From contig OY747703.1 of assembly GCA_963556495.2 (NCBI GenBank), forward strand, positions 30,218,796 through 30,282,795: a stretch of 64,000 nucleotides of DNA, given 5' to 3'. A program made the position numbers and the translations under genes. Source of the stretch: Valencia hispanica (taxonomy: Eukaryota; Chordata; Actinopteri; Cyprinodontiformes; Valenciidae). Of the stretch, positions 15,707 through 28,134 are shown one piece after another. Each line of letters starts with the position of its first letter. The first letter of the stretch is position 1. Below the pieces are notes generated by a model. The model ran no database searches, was not told the origin of the DNA, and saw only the letters and a program-made list of their open reading frames with translations.

Positions 15707-16690
15707 AAAATAAACATCCATGTCCAGTTTTGTAATGCTGTTGGGTGATGAAGCGTTATAAACCAAAAAGAATGAGCCCACCCACGTATCACTCCATTTT
15801 CTTAAACTGGCTGTGTGCTGCAAAATGTGCTGCAGTTCGGGGCCCAAATTTCCCACGCTGTCCTCTGGCCTATGGGTGTGACGTCAATTGACACTGCTTG
15901 CGCGTTCTCGGCAGCTTTATAAGAGGAAGAAAAATGGTCGCAGAACTCCATTGATTCAAGTGAGAATGGATTCTTCTGCAACTGGGAAACGACCAAGGAT
16001 GACTCACAGCCACAGCCCACTAAAACGTGGCACTAAGAAAAAGAAGTATGTCATTGTGAAGTGGTATGTTTTTTTTGTGAGGCGCTTGTGCGCGCTCCCG
16101 TGCGGCTGGCTGCAGCTACTTGCAGTGCCGGCCGCGTCGCTCGTGAGCTTCGTTTCTTCATTCTGCCCCATGCTCCTTTAATAGCTCACCTGTAATTTTT
16201 TTTCTTTAAAAAAAAATCCCAGACATCCCGCTGACCAGCCGCTTTTGGGCATGTTTGCACTTCTGTAATGCAGCTTTTTCCGCTGCCATAAGGTGAACCC
16301 CAAAAATGTCTATAGAAATGAATCTCATTCCGACCTCTGGCATCTACAAACTGTTTACTTCATAAAATAAATACGTTCGCACTTAGTTCAAAAGTAAAAG
16401 TTCTCCTTCTGTAATAGCTCAGTTTTTTTATTATCGATGTTTTAATTCGGAACTAGTTTGTTTTCGCCGTAGTGAGATAGGAGTGATACGGCTGCTACGT
16501 ACCTGTTTTAGACCAATGCAGTGGCAGAGTTTAACCGACGTGATGACGTATACGGATATGGAGACAGCTAAGGTCATGATGAAAACTTCTTTAAAACTTT
16601 TACAAAACCGAGTAAAAGCAAGTAGGCCTATGTAAAATGTGTTACATGCATTTAACTTCCATGAAACATGAACAAGACATGGATTTCATG
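15707..16690. mobile_element. Insertion between gag and pol, type unknown
   Basis: About 1 kb unlike the flanking retroviral sequence separates gag from the protease/RT region. It has a CpG-rich, promoter-like interior (15838-16170) and an AT-rich right half. Upstream of its short exon it carries TTTCCCACGCTGTC and TGTGACGTCAA, matching the element at 11.4-11.9 kb. Its ends could not be placed exactly, and no terminal repeat was confirmed. Confidence 0.45.
15966..16063 (+). CDS. Basic exon-like ORF, relative of 11462-11649
   Basis: The ATG opens MDSSATGKRPRMTHSHS followed by a Lys-rich GTKKKK cluster, about 33 residues, ending at a plausible splice donor GTATGT (16064-16069). It shares the pattern MD..A..KRPR.T followed by TKK.K with the exon on the minus strand at 11649. 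I take both as the first coding exon of one DNA transposon family of unknown type. No downstream exon is seen. Confidence 0.35.
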
Positions 16691-18655
16691 TTAAATCCAT
16701 CTCTTGGTCTAAAACGGGTGATCCTACAATCTATCAAGAACAGTTTGAGAAAAAATTAGAAGGTAAAGATTGGACAGTAACTACCTCTCCTTGCAATATG
16801 GGACCAGAGGGAGTAGCCTTAGAAGCCCAATTGACTCATCAACAAGCTCAATATTACATGATGGGTTCAGAAGCAGTGCCGCATGTTTCTCTTCTGTTAC
16901 ATCAAAAACATCAGGCTAAAGATTTAGGCCCCATGGTGAAAAGAGGGACAGGAACCACTAACTGGGTATCAACTCAATTACCCCGGGTATGGTTCTCCTC
17001 CTCTACGGACATGTATAAGATTCAGAGCACGACATGGGATAGTTTGATGTTAGAACATTTACACCTGACCCATTTCCATGGCAGAGAAAAAAACAGATCA
17101 CCCAGCAGCTGTTAAAGCGCTACAACAACCCCCTTCTACTCTGTGGTCCTCTGGACCCACTGATGTGGGATTAGTACACACACAACCATTTTCTATGAAA
17201 ACTATGAAACCATTTGGAGATCCCAGTATCCACACAAACCAGAGGCAGAGGAAGGCATTGCAGAGACCATTTTGGGTCTCAAGGTGGGAGGAGTGTTAGA
17301 ACCCTCCAACTCAGCGTTGAATACTCCCATTCTTACCGTTGAGAAACAGGGAACCAGGAAATATCGAATGGCACATGATTTGCGCACTATCAACCAGGAA
17401 TTGTTAAAGCCAATTTCAACTCCTAACCCTTATACTGCTCTGAGTGCATTACCACTAGATTTCCAGTGGTTCATCTGCATTGATCTGGCTAATGTCTTTT
17501 CAGTTTACCATTGGCACCAGAGGTTAGAGATATTTTTTCATTTACCTTCCGCGGGGAACAACTCAGATTCAACCAAGTTTTAAAAGAATCGTTACAAAAA
17601 TTAACATTACCTCAAGGATGTGTGCTAATTCAGTATGTAGATGACCTGCTTTTAGCGGCACCAACTGCTGAAGTGTGCACTACAGCAACAATAAAGATTC
17701 TCCGCTTGTTAGCCCAAGAAGGCTACAAAGTTTCCAGGGATAAGTTACAGCTAGTAAGACAAGAAGTACACTTCTTGGGAAGAAGAGTTACTGCACACGG
17801 ATCAAGTCTAACAGCAGCTCACAGATCTGCAATCCTACAACAACCAAAACCGTTAAAGGTTATATAAATGCTGTTCTTCTTGGGACTAACCAACTTTAGC
17901 CGTCACTACATACCCAGCTACACTAATCTGACCACTCCATTGCGTGCGTTGCTAAATGAACATGGTATGAAACAATTAAATGCTCCTCTTAACTGGACGG
18001 TGGCAGCAGCGTTAATTGTTCTAAAATAGGAACTGGCAGCAGCAGCAGACTTGGCTCTGGCTGATTATAGACTATAATTTTTTCTATACTCCTCAGAGAC
18101 TGATGGAATAATTATTGGTGTCCTGTTTCAAAAGGTAGATGGACATAGACACATTTTGATGTGTCTCATTGTAAAGCTAGATACAACAGAAAACAGACAC
18201 CCACCATGCACCTGGCATGCAGCTAGACTAGCCCATCTCATCTCTAAAACAGCACACATTGTTCGCGGGCATCCTCTCCGGGTGTTAACTACACACGGGG
18301 TAATGGCATTCGCTAATTCTGAGACATTTACCATGTCCATACTCAGACAACAGCGCTTGAGCAAAATCTTGGAAGCACCTAATTTAACATTTGTTCATGA
18401 GGGTATCAACATGGCAGATCAGATGAGGGGAGGTGTATCACATGATTGCATTGAGAAAACGGTTAAAGATAGCAAAATCAGGATAGATTTACAATCTCAA
18501 ACTCTTCCAGATAGTCTATCCTTGTTTACTGATGGCTGCTGTTTCAGGTCTCCAAGCGGATATCTACAGGAAGGGTATCCAGTAGTGCAGAGAACTACTG
18601 ATGGGTTCCAGGTAAGACAACAGGGGAAGCTGGAAGGGAAAAAGTAAGCACAGAA
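16690..18655 (+). pseudogene. pol: Retroviral pol: reverse transcriptase and partial RNase H
   Basis: It copies viral RNA into DNA in live relatives. 16798-17115 is the pre-RT region (VPHVSLLLHQKHQAKDLGP). Fingers and palm follow: LEPSNSALNTPILTVEKQG (17292-17348) and MAHDLRTINQE (17368-17400), then a CIDLANVFSVYHW motif A relic (17476-17514) in which the usual Phe is altered. A frameshift lies near 17511-17540. The active-site YVDD is at 17634-17645, but about 15-20 residues before it (the LPQG motif B region) seem deleted. Connection sequence runs on with stops near 17865 and 18027. An RNase H start with LSLFTDG is at 18518-18538, after which the repeat block cuts the gene. Confidence 0.85.
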
Positions 18656-19112
18656 AGCAGGGCTCTGATTGAAGCATGTAAGTGGGGGAAAGGAAAAAGA
18701 ATTAAAGCTGCAAGCAGCTTTGAATGGCCCTCGCAGCAAAGAGCTGCTTTGGTCTATGTCGCGACCGCCTGACCCACTCGCCGCCCCCTCAATGAAACCT
18801 CAATGCTTCCAATGAGCCTACTGATCAAATCTGCATGAAAAAGTGTTCAAAAGGTACAAAATGGTGGCTGTGGACAAAAATGGCTGACTTCCTGTGGGGT
18901 ATGAACCCTGATTTAAAAAGAGTTTAAGAGATTTTCATAGACTGTATATGTACTGAAATTCACAATCCCAGATAAAAGCATTGCTTGTAGAGGATAATTC
19001 TAATGATTCTAGAGGGCGCTGTTCAGGAATTAGGCCACACCCACTAAATATTTGCATACATATGGGTTAAGGGTTGGAGAAATATCCATGCTGTTGAATT
19101 TGGTGCGGATGA

Positions 19113-20616
19113 TGTAAAGTAAGCAAAAAAAGAAACTTCCCTTTTTCAGGACTGTGTATTTCAACAATAATGTTGAAAAAATCCAAATAACTTTTGATCT
19201 TCATTGTAAAGGGTTTAAACAATGTTTTCAATTCATGTTCAATTAACCATTAACAATTAATTAACATGCACCTGTGGAATGGTCGTTAAGACCTTAACAG
19301 TTTACAGAAAGAAGGCATTTAAGGTCACAGTTCTAAAAACGCAGGACACTAAAGAGACTTGTCTACCGACTGTGAAAAACACCCAAAGAAAGATGCCCAG
19401 GGTCCCTGCTCATGTGCGTGAACGTGCATTAGGCATGCTGCGGGGAGGCATGAGGACTGCTGATGTGGCTAGGGCAATAAATTGCCATGTCCGCACTGTG
19501 AGACACCTAAGACAGCGCTACAGGGAGACAGGAAGGACAGCTGATCATCCTCGCAGTGGAAGACCACGTGTAAAAACACCTGCACAGGATCGGTACATCC
19601 GAATATCACACCTGCATGACAGGTACAGGATGGCCACAACAACTGCCCGAGTCACACCAGGAACACACAATCCCTCCATCAGTGCTCAGACTGTCCGCAA
19701 TAGGCAGAGAGAGGCTGGACTGAGGGCTTGTAGGCCTGTTGTAAGGCAGGTCCTTACCAGACTTCTAGAGCAACAACGCCACCTATGGGCAAAAACCCAC
19801 CTTCGCTTGACCAGACAGGAGTGGCAAAAAGTGCTCTTCACTGATGAGTCACGGTTTTGTCTCACCAGGGGTGATGGACGGATTTGTGTTTATCGTCGAA
19901 GGAATGAGCGTTACACCGAGGCCTGTACCCTGAAGCGGGATCGATTTGGAGGCGGAGGGTCCGTCATGGTCTGGGGCGGTATATCACATCACCATCAGAC
20001 TAAGCTTGTTGTCATTGCAGGCAATCTCAATGCCTTGCGGTACAGGGAAGACATCCTCCTCCCTCATGTGGTACCCTTTATGCATTCTCATCCGGACATG
20101 ATCCTCCAGCAGGACAATGCCACCAGCCATACTGCTCGTTCTGTGCGTCAGTTTCTGCATGACAGCAACGTCAGTGTTCTGCCATGGCCAGCGAAGAGCC
20201 CGGATCTAATTCCCATTGAGCCCGTCTGGGACCTGTTGGATCTCAGGGTGAGGGCTAGGGCCATTCCCCCCAGAAATGTCCAGGAACTTGCAAGTGCCTT
20301 GGTGGAAGAGTGGGGTAACATCTCACAGCAAGAACTGACAAATCTGGTCCAGTCCATGAGGAGGAGATGAACTGCAGTACTTCAAGCAGCTGGTGGCCAC
20401 ACCAGATACTGACTGGTACTTTTGATTTTGAGCCTCCCTTCATTCAAGGACACATTATTCTATTTCTGTTAGTCACATGTCGGTGAAACATTTTTAGTTT
20501 ATGTCTTATGGTGTTGACTCTGTTAGTGTTCATACAAATATTTACACACATTAAGTTTACTGAAAGTAAAAACTGTTGAAAGTCAGAGGAAGTTTCTTTT
20601 TTTTGCTGAGTTTATA
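19113..20616 (+). mobile_element. Tc1-like transposon, nearly complete
   Basis: Inverted ends match: AAGCAAAAAAAGAAACTTCC at the left (19121-19140) and its complement AGTTTCTTTTTTTTGCTGAG at the right (20591-20610). The flanking bases show insertion at a TA inside a repeat unit: unit copies elsewhere read GATGATCTATGTGGAAATTAGAGG, here split as GATGATGTA/TATGGAAATTAGAGG. Total length of about 1.5 kb is normal for Tc1. A deleted sister copy lies at 47523-48721. Confidence 0.9.
19393..20370 (+). CDS. Tc1-like transposase, slightly truncated
   Basis: This DDE transposase cuts and pastes the element at TA dinucleotides. I chose ATG 19393 (MPRVPAHVRERA), since the sister copy keeps the same start and the upstream 38 codons are leader. 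Residues 1-60 form the paired-like helix-turn-helix with a GRPR hook at 57-60. The catalytic triad is visible: Asp in LFTDESRF, Asp in QQDNATSH, and Glu 35 residues later in IPIEPVWD (DD34E). The frame is open for 325 codons but stops at TGA 20368 where the sister copy has TGG (Trp), losing about 14 C-terminal residues. NPIEH has become IPIEP. Activity is doubtful. Confidence 0.88.
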   Translation: MPRVPAHVRERALGMLRGGMRTADVARAINCHVRTVRHLRQRYRETGRTADHPRSGRPRVKTPAQDRYIRISHLHDRYRMATTTARVTPGTHNPSISAQTVRNRQREAGLRACRPVVRQVLTRLLEQQRHLWAKTHLRLTRQEWQKVLFTDESRFCLTRGDGRICVYRRRNERYTEACTLKRDRFGGGGSVMVWGGISHHHQTKLVVIAGNLNALRYREDILLPHVVPFMHSHPDMILQQDNATSHTARSVRQFLHDSNVSVLPWPAKSPDLIPIEPVWDLLDLRVRARAIPPRNVQELASALVEEWGNISQQELTNLVQSMRRR

Positions 20617-23600
20617 TGGAAATTAGAGGCAAACGTATTTCCATGGTGAGACACCATGCTTCACCATGCTGTTACAGCCACACCCTCTTTCGTTCACCCC
20701 CAGTGCTGGAAAAGAAATTACCCCAACTTGTTTTCAGCCACTGATCACAGCCAGATGTTGATTAGGTAAAAGGAGGCAAATACTGATTTTTCTATGTAAA
20801 ACATTGCACTTCCTGTTCTCAGGGGGCGGGGCTTAAGGAACATCAGTAAATGATCCTATGAATGTGTTGATTGTTGGTTTGTGATGAGAACAAGGAAAAT
20901 TGGTACAGCTGTGAACTTGTTTGTTGGAGTTAATACACCTTGTAGTTATATTGCTACAAGCCTTACTTTGAGGCTTAGCCACGCCTACCTGCTTTGATGC
21001 AGCAAAATTATTTTGATAAGTTTTGATCCACAAGGCCTTAAGTCTTTCCTCACTCGTTTTGAAGTCTGTAAGTGAAAAGCTCTAGGAGGAGTTCGTTGAA
21101 ATACCACAATCCCAGTCCAATCCCAATCCTATGTAAAACATTGCACTTCCTGTTCTCAGGGGGCGGGGCTTAGGACACATGAGCAAAAGAGCCTATGATT
21201 ATATTAAGTGGTGGTATGTGATGAGAACCAGGAAGTTTGGTACAGCTGTTACCTTGTATGTTGAAGGTAATACACCATGTCCTTCTATGGCTAGAAGCCT
21301 TAATCTGAGGCTAAGCCACGCCCACATGCTTTGATGCAGCAAAATTATTTTGATAAGTTTTGATCCCCAATGTCTTAAGTCCCTGCTCGGCTGTTTTGAT
21401 GTTTGTAAGCAAAAAACTCTAGAAGGAGTTCATTCAAATACGACTTGTATGCATGGAACAATATGATTGGGTAGGATTAAAAATGGGCGATTTCCTGTGG
21501 GGTTTGGACCATGGCTCCAAGAGACTTTTTTGTAGGACCAGAGACACTCTTAGTATCTCAGATTTCATAATCCTATGATGAAATATGGCAGGGGGCTGGC
21601 TGTTTTAGTGATTCTAGGGGAATCTCGAAGCCTTACTTTGAGGCTAAGCCTCCTTTCATGCAACAAAATTATTTTGATAACTTTTGATCCCCAATGCCTT
21701 AAATCTCTCCTCATCCGTTTTGAAGTCTGTAAGTGAAAAGCTCTAGGAGGAGTACGTTCAAATACGACGTATACAAATGGGACAAAATGATGGGTTGGAT
21801 TCAACATGGCCAACTTCCTTTACGGTTTGGACAATGGCTCCAAGAGACTTTTTTTGTAGGTCCTGAGACATTCCATTGGTATCCCGGATTTCATAATATG
21901 TGATCAAATATGGCTTTGGGCTGGCTGTTTTAGTGGTTCTAGGTGCTGTGCAGAAATTAGACCACGACCACCAAAACTTTGCATTCATATCTCTTAAGGG
22001 TTGGACCAGTAACCACCCTATGTAATTTGGTGGAGATCAAATGAGTTTATGGAAATTATAGTAAAACGTATGGCCATTGCGGGAAGCCCAACTTTGCCAT
22101 GCCGCCACAGCCCCACCCTCTTTCGTAGCCTCTCAGTGTTGAACACAGAGGTAAAACAACTTGTTTACTGTCACTGTGCACTGGATTATGTTGATTAAGT
22201 CAAGGGTGTATAATCTGTACCTTTCAGAGCAAAACATTACACTTCCTGTTCTGAGGGGGCGGGGCTTAAGTGATGTCAGCATTTGACCATCAAAAATCGT
22301 CATGGACCTGATGACCTTCCTTCACAGCAATTGTCATCCCTCTCTGACTTTCTGAACAGGAGATATAAGAACTTTAATGTTTTAGGAATTTCGTCAAACT
22401 TTGAGGGCTGGCCACGCCCCCTCAACATATACGAAAAGTCAATTTTATTGATGAATATTGATCCCCCATGCCTGAAGGTCAATCCTGAACAAGTTCCAAG
22501 TCGAGTGGTCTAAATTTGAGGGAGTAGTTTGATCAAACGTGAGGGCTGTAACAGTCAAAAATCGCACGTTCAGATCAAGATGGCCAACTTCTTGTGCGTC
22601 TGGCATGGCGACATTCTATTCATTTCCGGTAGGTCTTGGGTAGTTCTTCTTGGGTTCCAAAGGACATCTCTCTACGATGAAATAAGTACATTGGGGAGCT
22701 CATTTTGAAATATTGCAGGTGGCGCCACTGAGCCATTTCTGTTGGGATATTTTCGAACCCTTTAAAATACGTAAATTTCACGCACTCCTGACGCCACCGC
22801 CAAATATTGTGAGTTTTCGTATATGATAAGATCCCCAAAAAGGCAATTCATTTGACGTAAGAAAAATAATAAGAAACAGTACAGATACAATAGTCCCTTG
22901 CAGTTGCAAGCTGCTCGGGCCTAATAATAAACAGGAGGGTTACAATAGTCCCTTGCAGCTGCAAGCTGCTCGGGCCTAATTAAAGCTGCAAGCAGCCTTG
23001 AACGGCCCTCGCAGCAATGCTCCGCTTCGGCCTATGTCGCGACCGCCTGACCCACGCACCGCCCCCTTAACACCAACACAAAGGCTCCCCTGAGTCTGCT
23101 TATCAAACCTGCATCTAGGGGGCGCTGAGGAGGGAATAGGCCACGCCCACCAAATATTTGAATAAATATCTGTTAGGGGTTTAACTAATATCCATGTTGC
23201 TGAATATGGAGCAGATTGGATGATCTATGTTGAAATTAGAGGCTAACGTATTTCCATGGCGTGAGGCCATGATTCGCCATGCTACCACAGCCACACCCTC
23301 TTTCAGACACCCTCATTACTGGTCAACTAATGACCCCATCCTGTTTTCAGTCACTAATCACAGACAGATGTTGATTAGGTAAAAGAAGGCAAATGCTGAT
23401 TTTTCTATGTAAAGCATTGCACTTCCTGTTCTCAGGGGGCGGAGCTTAGGTCACATGAGCAAAAGAGCCTGTGAATGTGTTAAGTGGTGGTATGTGATGA
23501 GAACCAGGAAGTTTGGTACAGCTGTGATGTTGTGTGCTGAAATCAATACACGTTGTACATATATGGCGATAAGCCATACTTTGGAGCTTAGCCACGCCCA

Positions 23601-23939
23601 CCTGCTTTGATGCAGCAGAATTTTGATAAATTTTGATCCCCAATGTCTTAAGTCTCTCGTCATGCGATTTGAAGTCTGTAAGTGAAAAGCTCTAGTCGGA
23701 GTTGGTTCAAATACGACATATATGCATGGAACAATATGATTAGGCTGGATTCAATATGGCCGACTTCCTGTGAGGTTTGGACCATGGTTCATTTGTCCTA
23801 AGAATAATAATAAAAATTAAAGCTGCAAGCAGCCTCGAACGGCCCTCGCAGCCCATAGCGACCGCCTGACCCATGCATCCGCCTGACCCATGCATCCGCC
23901 TGACCCAAGCACCGCCCCCTTAACGTTAACACAAAGCCT

Positions 23940-24028
23940 CCACTGAGCCTCAACTGAGCCACCACTGAGCCTCCACTGAGCCTCCACTGAGCCTCCACTG
24001 AGCCACCACTGAGCCTCCACTGAGCCTG
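23940..24028. repeat. 12-bp minisatellite in the repeat block
   Basis: About seven copies of the 12-mer CCTCCACTGAGC with CCACCACTGAGC and CCTCAACTGAGC variants. Sister units elsewhere have one or two copies (for example 24618-24630), so it expanded locally. Gly-Gly-Ser-rich frames across it are artefacts. Confidence 0.9.
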
Positions 24029-26064
24029 CTTATCAAACGTGCATCTAGGGGGCGCTGAGGAGGGAATAGGCCACGCCCACCAAATATTTTAATAAATATC
24101 TGTTAGGCGTTGAACTAATATCCATGTTGCTGAATTTGGAGCAGATTGGATGATCTATGTGGAAAACAGAGGCAAACGTATTTCCATGGCGTGACGCCAT
24201 GATTCGCCATGTTACCACAGCCACACCCTCTTTCAGACACCCTCAGTACTGGCCAACTAATGACCCCATCCTGTTTTCAGTCAATGATCACCTATAGATG
24301 TTGATTAGGTAAAAGAAGGCAAATCCTGATTTTCCTATGTAAAACATTGCACTTCCTGTTCTCAGGGGGTGGGGCTTAGGTCACATGAGCAAATGAGACT
24401 ATGAATGTGTTCAGTGGTGGTATGTGATGAGGAAAAATAAGTGTGGAACAGCTGCGACCTTGTATGTGGAAGTTAATACACCATGACCTCCTATGGTAAG
24501 AAGCCTGTCTTTGAGGCGTAGCCACGCCCACATGCTTTGATGCAAAAAAAATATTCACAACTGCCTGACCCACGCACCCGCCTGACCCACGCACCGCCCC
24601 CTTAACATCAACACAAAGCCTGCACTGAGCCTGCTTATGAAACCTTTATCTAGGGGGCGCTGAGGAGGGAATAGGCCACGCCCACCAAATATTTTAATAA
24701 ATATCTGTTAGGCGTTGAACTAATATCCATGTTGCTGAATTTGGAGCAGATTGGATGATCTATGTGGAAAACAGAGGCAAACGTATTTCCATGGCGCGAC
24801 GCCATGATTCGCCATTTTATCACAGCCACACCCTCTTTCAGACACCCTCAGTACTGGCCAACTAATGACCCCATCCTGTTTTCAGTCAATGATCACATAC
24901 AGATGTTGATTAGGTAAAAGAAGGCAAATCCTGATTTTCCTATGTAAAACATTGCACTTCCTGTTCTCAGGGGGTGGGGCTTAGGTCACATGAGCAAATG
25001 AGACTATGAATGTGTTCAGTGGTGGTATGTGATGAGGAAAAATAAGTGTGGAACAGCTGTGACCTTGTATGTGGAAGTTAATACACCATGACCTCCTATG
25101 GCAAGAAGCCTGACTTTGAGGCTTAGCCACGCCCACATGCTTTGATGCAGAAAAATTCTTCGCGACCACCTGACCCACGCACCCGCCTGACCCACGCACC
25201 GTCTCCTTAACATCAAAACAAAGCCTGCACTGAGCCTGCTTATCAAACCTGCATCTAGGGGGCGCTGAGGAGGGAATAGGCCACGCCCACCAAATATTTT
25301 AATAAATATCTGTTAGGGGTTGAACTAATATCCATGTTGCTGAATTTGGAGCAGATTGGATGATCTATGTGGAAATTAGAGGCAAACGTATTTCCATGGC
25401 GTGACGCCATGATTCGCCATTCTACTACAGCCACACCCTCTTTCAGACACCCTCAGTACTGGCCAACTAATGACCCCATTCTGTTTTCAGTCAATGATCA
25501 CAGACAGATGTTGATTAGGTAAAAGAAGGAAAATCCTGATTTTCCTATGTAAAACAATGCACTTCCTGTTCTCAGGGGGCGTGGCTTGAGTGACATCAGC
25601 AAATGAGCCTATGAATATGTTGAGTGGTGGTATGGGATGGGGAACAATAAGTGTGGAACAGCTGTGACATTGTATGTGGAAGTTAATACACCAAGACCTC
25701 CTATGGCAAGAAGCCTGACTTTGAGGCTTAGCCACGCCCACATACTATGATGTAGAAAAATTCTTTTGATAACTTTTGATCCCCAATGTCTTAAGTCCCT
25801 CCTCGGCCGTTTTGAAGTCTGTAAGTGAAAAGCTCTAGGAGGAGTTCGTTGAAATATGACTTATATGCATGGAACAACATGATTAGGCTGGATTCAATAT
25901 GGCCGACTTCCTGTGAGGTTTGGACCATGGTTCATTTGTCCTAAGAATAATAATAAAAATAAACATTCGAAATACAATAGGCCTTCGCAGCTGCAAGCTG
26001 CTCGGGCCTAATAATAAACAGTACAGATACAATAGTCCCTTGCAGCGCAAGCTGCTCGGGCCTA

Positions 26065-27518
26065 AACAATACATACTGATTCCATTTATGGCAGGGGGGG
26101 GCTATACATATTGAGCTCCCCCAATGGAAAAGGAGTGGGTTTCTCACCACTCAGAGACAACCAATACAACATCAGCAAGAAATGATTGAGCTTCTTCATG
26201 CTGTGCAGCTTCCCTCTGCACTAGCTGTTAAAAGTGCAAGGTGCACAGTAAAGAAAATACAATTGAAGCTGCAGGAAATTAGGCACCTGACCAAGGTGCC
26301 AAAGCAGCTGCTGGGTATCAGCAGGCTCATGATTGGATGATGGCAATGGTAGCAGAAGATACTCAAAACATGGAGGATCGCATTAAAACTTAACAAAACA
26401 ATGCTGCACCTCAAGAAAAATCTGTTTGGCTACAAAGGGGAGCAGTACAATCTCAGGGACTCTGGCGTGGCCCAGATGGCCGCCCAGTGTGAACAAAAGA
26501 AATTTGTTTTTGGTGGCACCCTTACATGACAGACTGGATATTTTATTTTTACATGAATGTAAAGTGTGTGGTGAATTTAATCTTAAACCCACCATTAAAC
26601 CTGAAATGGGGTCCTTTAAAGAATTATCACGTCCTGGTTAAGAAGTTGTCATTGATTACACTGATATGGGAATACTGGTGATGGGCTGCAAGTACCTTCT
26701 GGTTCTGACTGATCCACTGACAGGCTGGCCAGAAGCCTGGCCGGCCAAGCGTGAGGTTAGTGAAACTGTTGTTAAATGCTTGAATAATTATTAGATCCCC
26801 TGGCACGGTTTTCCTCGAACTGTGCGAAGTGATTCAGGAACACATTTTACAAATCAGCATCTTCAGTTTGTGGAAAAACAGCTGGGATTAACCCACAAAT
26901 TTGGAACTGTGTATCATCCACAGTCTCAGGGGTCAGTGGAAAGAATGAACCAGAATCTTAAAACCAAAATAGCTAAAATAATGGCACAAACAGGACTGAC
27001 GTGGGTGGATGCCCTTCCTATAGCACTGATGGCCCTCAGGTCGTAGTAAAAAAGGACTTGCTCCTTGTGAGCTACTGACCGGCCGTGTATTCAACGGACC
27101 CTTTGCCCAACTTCGGACTGTGACTGACCAGATTCTTCAGAATCCCTCTTCTGACTATCATATCTTAAAAGCTTTGGTAAAATCTTTCAGAACAGCTCCT
27201 CCTGCAGTACAGGGCCCAGCTGCACTCCCCAGTGAAGCTGCCTGGGTGTGGTTGAAAGTCATTAATAGGAAGTGGCACGATCCCAGGTGGATGGGTCCCT
27301 ACCAAGTTACTGCCAGAACCACTCATGCTGTTCAACTGAAGGGGAAAGGCTCCACCTGGTATCATTGGAGCCAATCTTCACCAGCATCTGAACCACAACG
27401 CAGAAGTAAGAGAGGCCCTGAAGGGGACAAAAGGGGGAGAACAAAATTCTTAGGCGCTATCGAGCCCGGCTTTTTCTCTCTGAAGAAAATCTGTCGGGGA
27501 GGAGTTATCAGGGACTAG
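26065..27518 (+). pseudogene. pol: Retroviral pol: integrase
   Basis: Integrase inserts viral DNA into the host genome. After the repeat block the frame resumes with a degraded zinc-binding region (HECKVC near 26556-26573). The catalytic core has Asp in VIDYTDMG (26654), Asp in RSDSGTHF (26831) and Glu in SVERMNQ (26939), with the canonical 35-residue spacing between the last two. Stops at 26639 and 26793 and a shift after 27040 break it. The C-terminal domain survives at 27225-27380 with KWHDPRWMGPYQV and a TWYHWSQ motif typical of fish gamma/epsilon-like ERVs. Confidence 0.85.
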
Positions 27519-28134
27519 ATCACTCCTAAAGAGGGTAAGGGGTACTTAATTCTTAAGCCTGAAAAACATAAAAAAGATCAAAGAAAAGAAAAGAGTTTCT
27601 GCAGCAGCCTCGAGCCAGTGGAGGACAAAACAGAAACTGAAGAGTATCTCTACATTTTATCTTATTTTACATCTTATTATTTATATTATATTTTAGCTTA
27701 GCTTGATTTTATCTGTTGTACCTTTTAAAGATGTTGTCATTTGCATTTTTTAAATAATTGCTGCTGCATCAGTATTTTAGGTATTAAAAAAAAAGCATGG
27801 TGTTGTGTGAATAAGCTAGCTAAGAAAGGGTCACATTTTCCTAGAGGTGTGGTACGACCCCCAGTACAGAGTATTACCAGTTTTGCTAAAATAATAAGGA
27901 CAGCTGCCTTTAACTTTAATGCTCATACAGTCTATTTTAAAAAAATATTAAAGCTTAAGGTTTTGTGCATATTATACTGGTTGAAAATGTTTAGCTACAG
28001 GGGGTTGGGGAGAAATCCCCTAACTGATCCTATTTGGGGTAATTAAGACAGTTTTAAGCTGCGCAGTTTTTGTATTATTATTATTATTGAAAGTTATATT
28101 GCTCCTGAATTGCGACTGGCCCTACAGACATGCC
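27519..28134 (+). other. pol-env junction of the retrovirus
   Basis: AT-rich sequence between the end of integrase and the gypsy insertion. A frame at 27741-28046 has a hydrophobic start and several Cys but no motif I can name. It could be the beginning of env. Confidence 0.35.

Larger units (their letters stand above)
18701..26064. repeat. Block of nested GCTGCAAGC-ended repeat units
   Basis: Units open with TTAAAGCTGCAAGCAGC (18701, 22979, 23816) and close with GCTGCAAGCTGCTCGGGCCTAA (about 22905, 22961, 25991, 26046). Inside, modules recur: CGACCGCCTGACCCACGC (18761, 23039, 23859, 24560, 25164), CTAGGGGGCGCTGAGG, CCACGCCCACC, and CTTCCTGTTCTCAGGGGG. The last are about 600-900 bp apart, so internal tandem duplication is evident. 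No coding capacity is seen. The block splits the retroviral pol gene. This appears to be a teleost non-autonomous repeat family whose transposition class I cannot name. Confidence 0.8.

Noticed and set aside
23798..24020. Gly/Ser/Trp-rich frames
   Set aside because: They translate a 12-bp minisatellite inside a non-coding repeat.
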